Origin: Planctomicrobium sp.
Lineage (GTDB): Bacteria; Planctomycetota; Planctomycetia; Planctomycetales; Planctomycetaceae
Assembly (NCBI GenBank): GCA_030626405.1
Contig: DAOUPA010000005.1
Span: 1-36,788, forward strand
DNA: 36,788 bases
Reading direction: 5' to 3'
How positions within the stretch are numbered: position 1 is the first letter of the stretch; every line of letters begins with the position of its first letter. The notes below the pieces were generated by a model. The model was not told the DNA's origin. It ran no database searches and saw nothing but the letters and a program-made list of their open reading frames with translations. Below, one piece after another: positions 34,792 through 36,788 of this stretch. Both the position numbers and the translations under genes were made by a program.

Positions 34792-36788
34792 ATGAAATTA
34801 CAAAAGAGTACATCGGTGATTCTTTTTGCGATATTTATGACGTCGTCTCAGACCATCATGGCGGACGAACAGGTTGCTGGCGCAGTCGTCAAAACTCTTC
34901 TCAAACAAGTCTGCTTCGATTGCCATAGCGATGAAACGGCAGAAGGTGATTTGGATCTCGATCGCGTACCCTGGAAACTCGTCGATAATGATGTGCGGGA
35001 GCGATGGGTGCAGATTTATGATCGCATTGCCGCTGGCGAAATGCCTCCAGACAAAGTGGCGCTCCCGGATGCTGAGCGGACGAAATTACTGAACGCATTG
35101 GGAGAGTCGATTCGCCAGGTTGAACGGGAGCAAACACGAGTACTTGGTCGCGGGCCGCTTCGTCGCCTGACTCAAACCGAATTCCAGGACAACCTGCGTG
35201 ATCTGTTGCAACTGCCGCATCTTGATGTTGCCGATCGTTTGCCGGAGGATCGGCACGCCCACGGTTTTACGAAAGTGGCTGAACTGCTCGACATGTCCCG
35301 GGTGCAGTTAGCTGGTTATCTCGACGCGACCGAATCAGCCCTGCACAAAGCAGTTGCAAGCGGTATGAATCCACCGAAATTCGACTCTCGACGATTCACG
35401 GGGACCGATCTGTTTCCGGCAACCAGCACCTTTGGCGGACGCGAGGCGATGTTCTTCGCCAAGGGCGGATGGATGGTGCCAATTTCAGGCGCCGACATCG
35501 GGAAGATGACTCCGGAAGAGCGGCAGGACTCGCAACTTGAACTCGCACTGTTTCGCTCAGCAACGTGGCCCTACTACGGTTACCCGAAAGGATTCAGAGC
35601 GAAACATGATGGTGAGTACCGCGTGCGTTTCTCCGGGCGAGCAGTGAGGCAATTACCTGGTTACCGACTGGTGCCAGCGTACGATCCTCAACCGATGAGT
35701 TTTCGAGCAAGAAAACCATCGGGAGCAGATGTCTCAGGCGATGTGAGAGAGACAGGAGGTTGGATTGATCTCCAGCCCGAGGAAAAAGTGTTCGAGACGA
35801 CCATCTTGCTCAAAGCAGGTGAGACTTTTGAATACAGTTTGCTTGGGTTGCCAGTCCCGTTCATTCGTACTGACGGTGGCTTCTTTTACGACTATCCACC
35901 GATGCCTCCCGATGGTCATCGTGGGGCAGCGTTTCAATGGTTGGAAGTCTCTGGTCCCTTGACGCCGGAAATTTGGCCGCCAAATTCGCATCGAATCCTG
36001 TTAGGGGATCTGCCGATTCGATTATCGCAGGAAAGCAGTTCGTTGGCGGTCGATGTCGTTTCGGAGCATCCCAAGGCAGACGCCGAACGATTCTTTCGTC
36101 AGTTCGTCAAACGTGCTGCAAAACGTCCGGTTCCAGAAGAAGCTCACGCTGTTTTTTTGAATCTCATCTTTGCAAAGCTCGATGAGGGCGGCTCCTTCTC
36201 CGAGGCGATGTTAAAAGGGTATCAAGCCTTTCTCTGTTCCGGTCATTTCCTGTACCTGACTGAGCCTCAAGCAAATACTTTTTCACTGGCCTCGCGTCTT
36301 TCTCATTTCCTCTGGAATTCGCATCCCGACAAGGGACTCCGAGAGAAAGCCGCCGATGGCAGTCTCGCTCAACCTGAAGTGCTACACGCGGAAATTGATC
36401 GCCTCATCGCTAATGCTCGCTTTGACCGGTTCGTTGAGAACTTCACGAATCAATGGCTCGATCTGCGTGAGTTACGACGCGATATTCCAGATGTCCGACT
36501 CTACCCTGAATATCGAAAAGACGATTACCTCGTCGATTCCATGGAGCGTGAAACCCGCGTCTTCTTTGCCACTATGGTCCGGGACAACCTGACTGCGACC
36601 ACACTGATTGATTCTGATTTCACCTATGTCAATGATCGGCTGGCTGCCCATTACGGGTTGCCTCGTCAGAGTGGCTCGACAATGCGTCGAGTCGAGTTAC
36701 CTGACTGGAGTCCTTACGGCGGGTTGCTTACGCAAGCATCAGTGCTGAAACTGACGAGCAATGGAACCACGACTTCGCCGGTCAAACG
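34792..36788 (+). CDS. DUF1587/DUF1592/DUF1588 (planctomycete-type) c-type cytochrome protein, 3'-truncated by window edge
   Basis: Not in the supplied ORF track. By hand: MKLQKSTSVILFAIFMTSSQTIMADEQ...'KQVCFDCHSDETAEGDLDLDRVP' (CxxCH), 'GRGPLRRLTQTEFQDNLRDLLQLP' (DUF1587-like), 'LASRLSHFLWNSHPDKGLREKAADGSL...FTNQWLDLRELRRDIPD' (DUF1592-like), 'YGGLLTQASVLKLTSNGTTTSPVK' (DUF1588-like); open to the end. Confidence 0.92.
   Translation, partial: MKLQKSTSVILFAIFMTSSQTIMADEQVAGAVVKTLLKQVCFDCHSDETAEGDLDLDRVPWKLVDNDVRERWVQIYDRIAAGEMPPDKVALPDAERTKLLNALGESIRQVEREQTRVLGRGPLRRLTQTEFQDNLRDLLQLPHLDVADRLPEDRHAHGFTKVAELLDMSRVQLAGYLDATESALHKAVASGMNPPKFDSRRFTGTDLFPATSTFGGREAMFFAKGGWMVPISGADIGKMTPEERQDSQLELALFRSATWPYYGYPKGFRAKHDGEYRVRFSGRAVRQLPGYRLVPAYDPQPMSFRARKPSGADVSGDVRETGGWIDLQPEEKVFETTILLKAGETFEYSLLGLPVPFIRTDGGFFYDYPPMPPDGHRGAAFQWLEVSGPLTPEIWPPNSHRILLGDLPIRLSQESSSLAVDVVSEHPKADAERFFRQFVKRAAKRPVPEEAHAVFLNLIFAKLDEGGSFSEAMLKGYQAFLCSGHFLYLTEPQANTFSLASRLSHFLWNSHPDKGLREKAADGSLAQPEVLHAEIDRLIANARFDRFVENFTNQWLDLRELRRDIPDVRLYPEYRKDDYLVDSMERETRVFFATMVRDNLTATTLIDSDFTYVNDRLAAHYGLPRQSGSTMRRVELPDWSPYGGLLTQASVLKLTSNGTTTSPVK

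Noticed and set aside
1-36788. CRISPR arrays, tRNA/rRNA genes, integrase/transposase genes, phage or toxin-antitoxin modules
   Set aside because: None seen: no regularly spaced repeats, no recognisable tRNA-like or rRNA sequence, and no large ORF with recombinase or phage motifs.

Overview
The window looks like a Planctomycetes-type chromosomal segment: a carbohydrate-catabolism and 'planctomycete cytochrome' accessory region. Left to right I can support 20 protein-coding genes. They are: the C-terminal part of an alpha-L-rhamnosidase-like protein; an NCS1/cytosine-purine-type permease; an alpha/beta hydrolase; a HEAT-repeat protein; a Tat-exported Gfo/Idh/MocA oxidoreductase; a GntR/FCD regulator; a PSD1 (DUF1549/DUF1553) cytochrome plus DUF1501 pair; a double-esterase plus SMP-30 fusion; a CpdA-like phosphodiesterase; a six-gene minus-strand operon at 17076-28926; a divergent RraA-family gene; a second PSD1 plus DUF1501 pair; and a 3'-truncated DUF1587/1592/1588 cytochrome gene that the ORF track misses because it runs off the window. 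The operon encodes an amidohydrolase-aminotransferase fusion, three related beta-propeller proteins (one fused to an alpha/beta hydrolase), a beta-helix protein and a GntR/FCD regulator. The best candidate for an undescribed system is this operon plus the divergent rraA-like gene, with two dyads in the shared intergenic region. No rRNA, tRNA, CRISPR array or transposase was recognised. All family calls come from reading motifs by eye; no database search was run.
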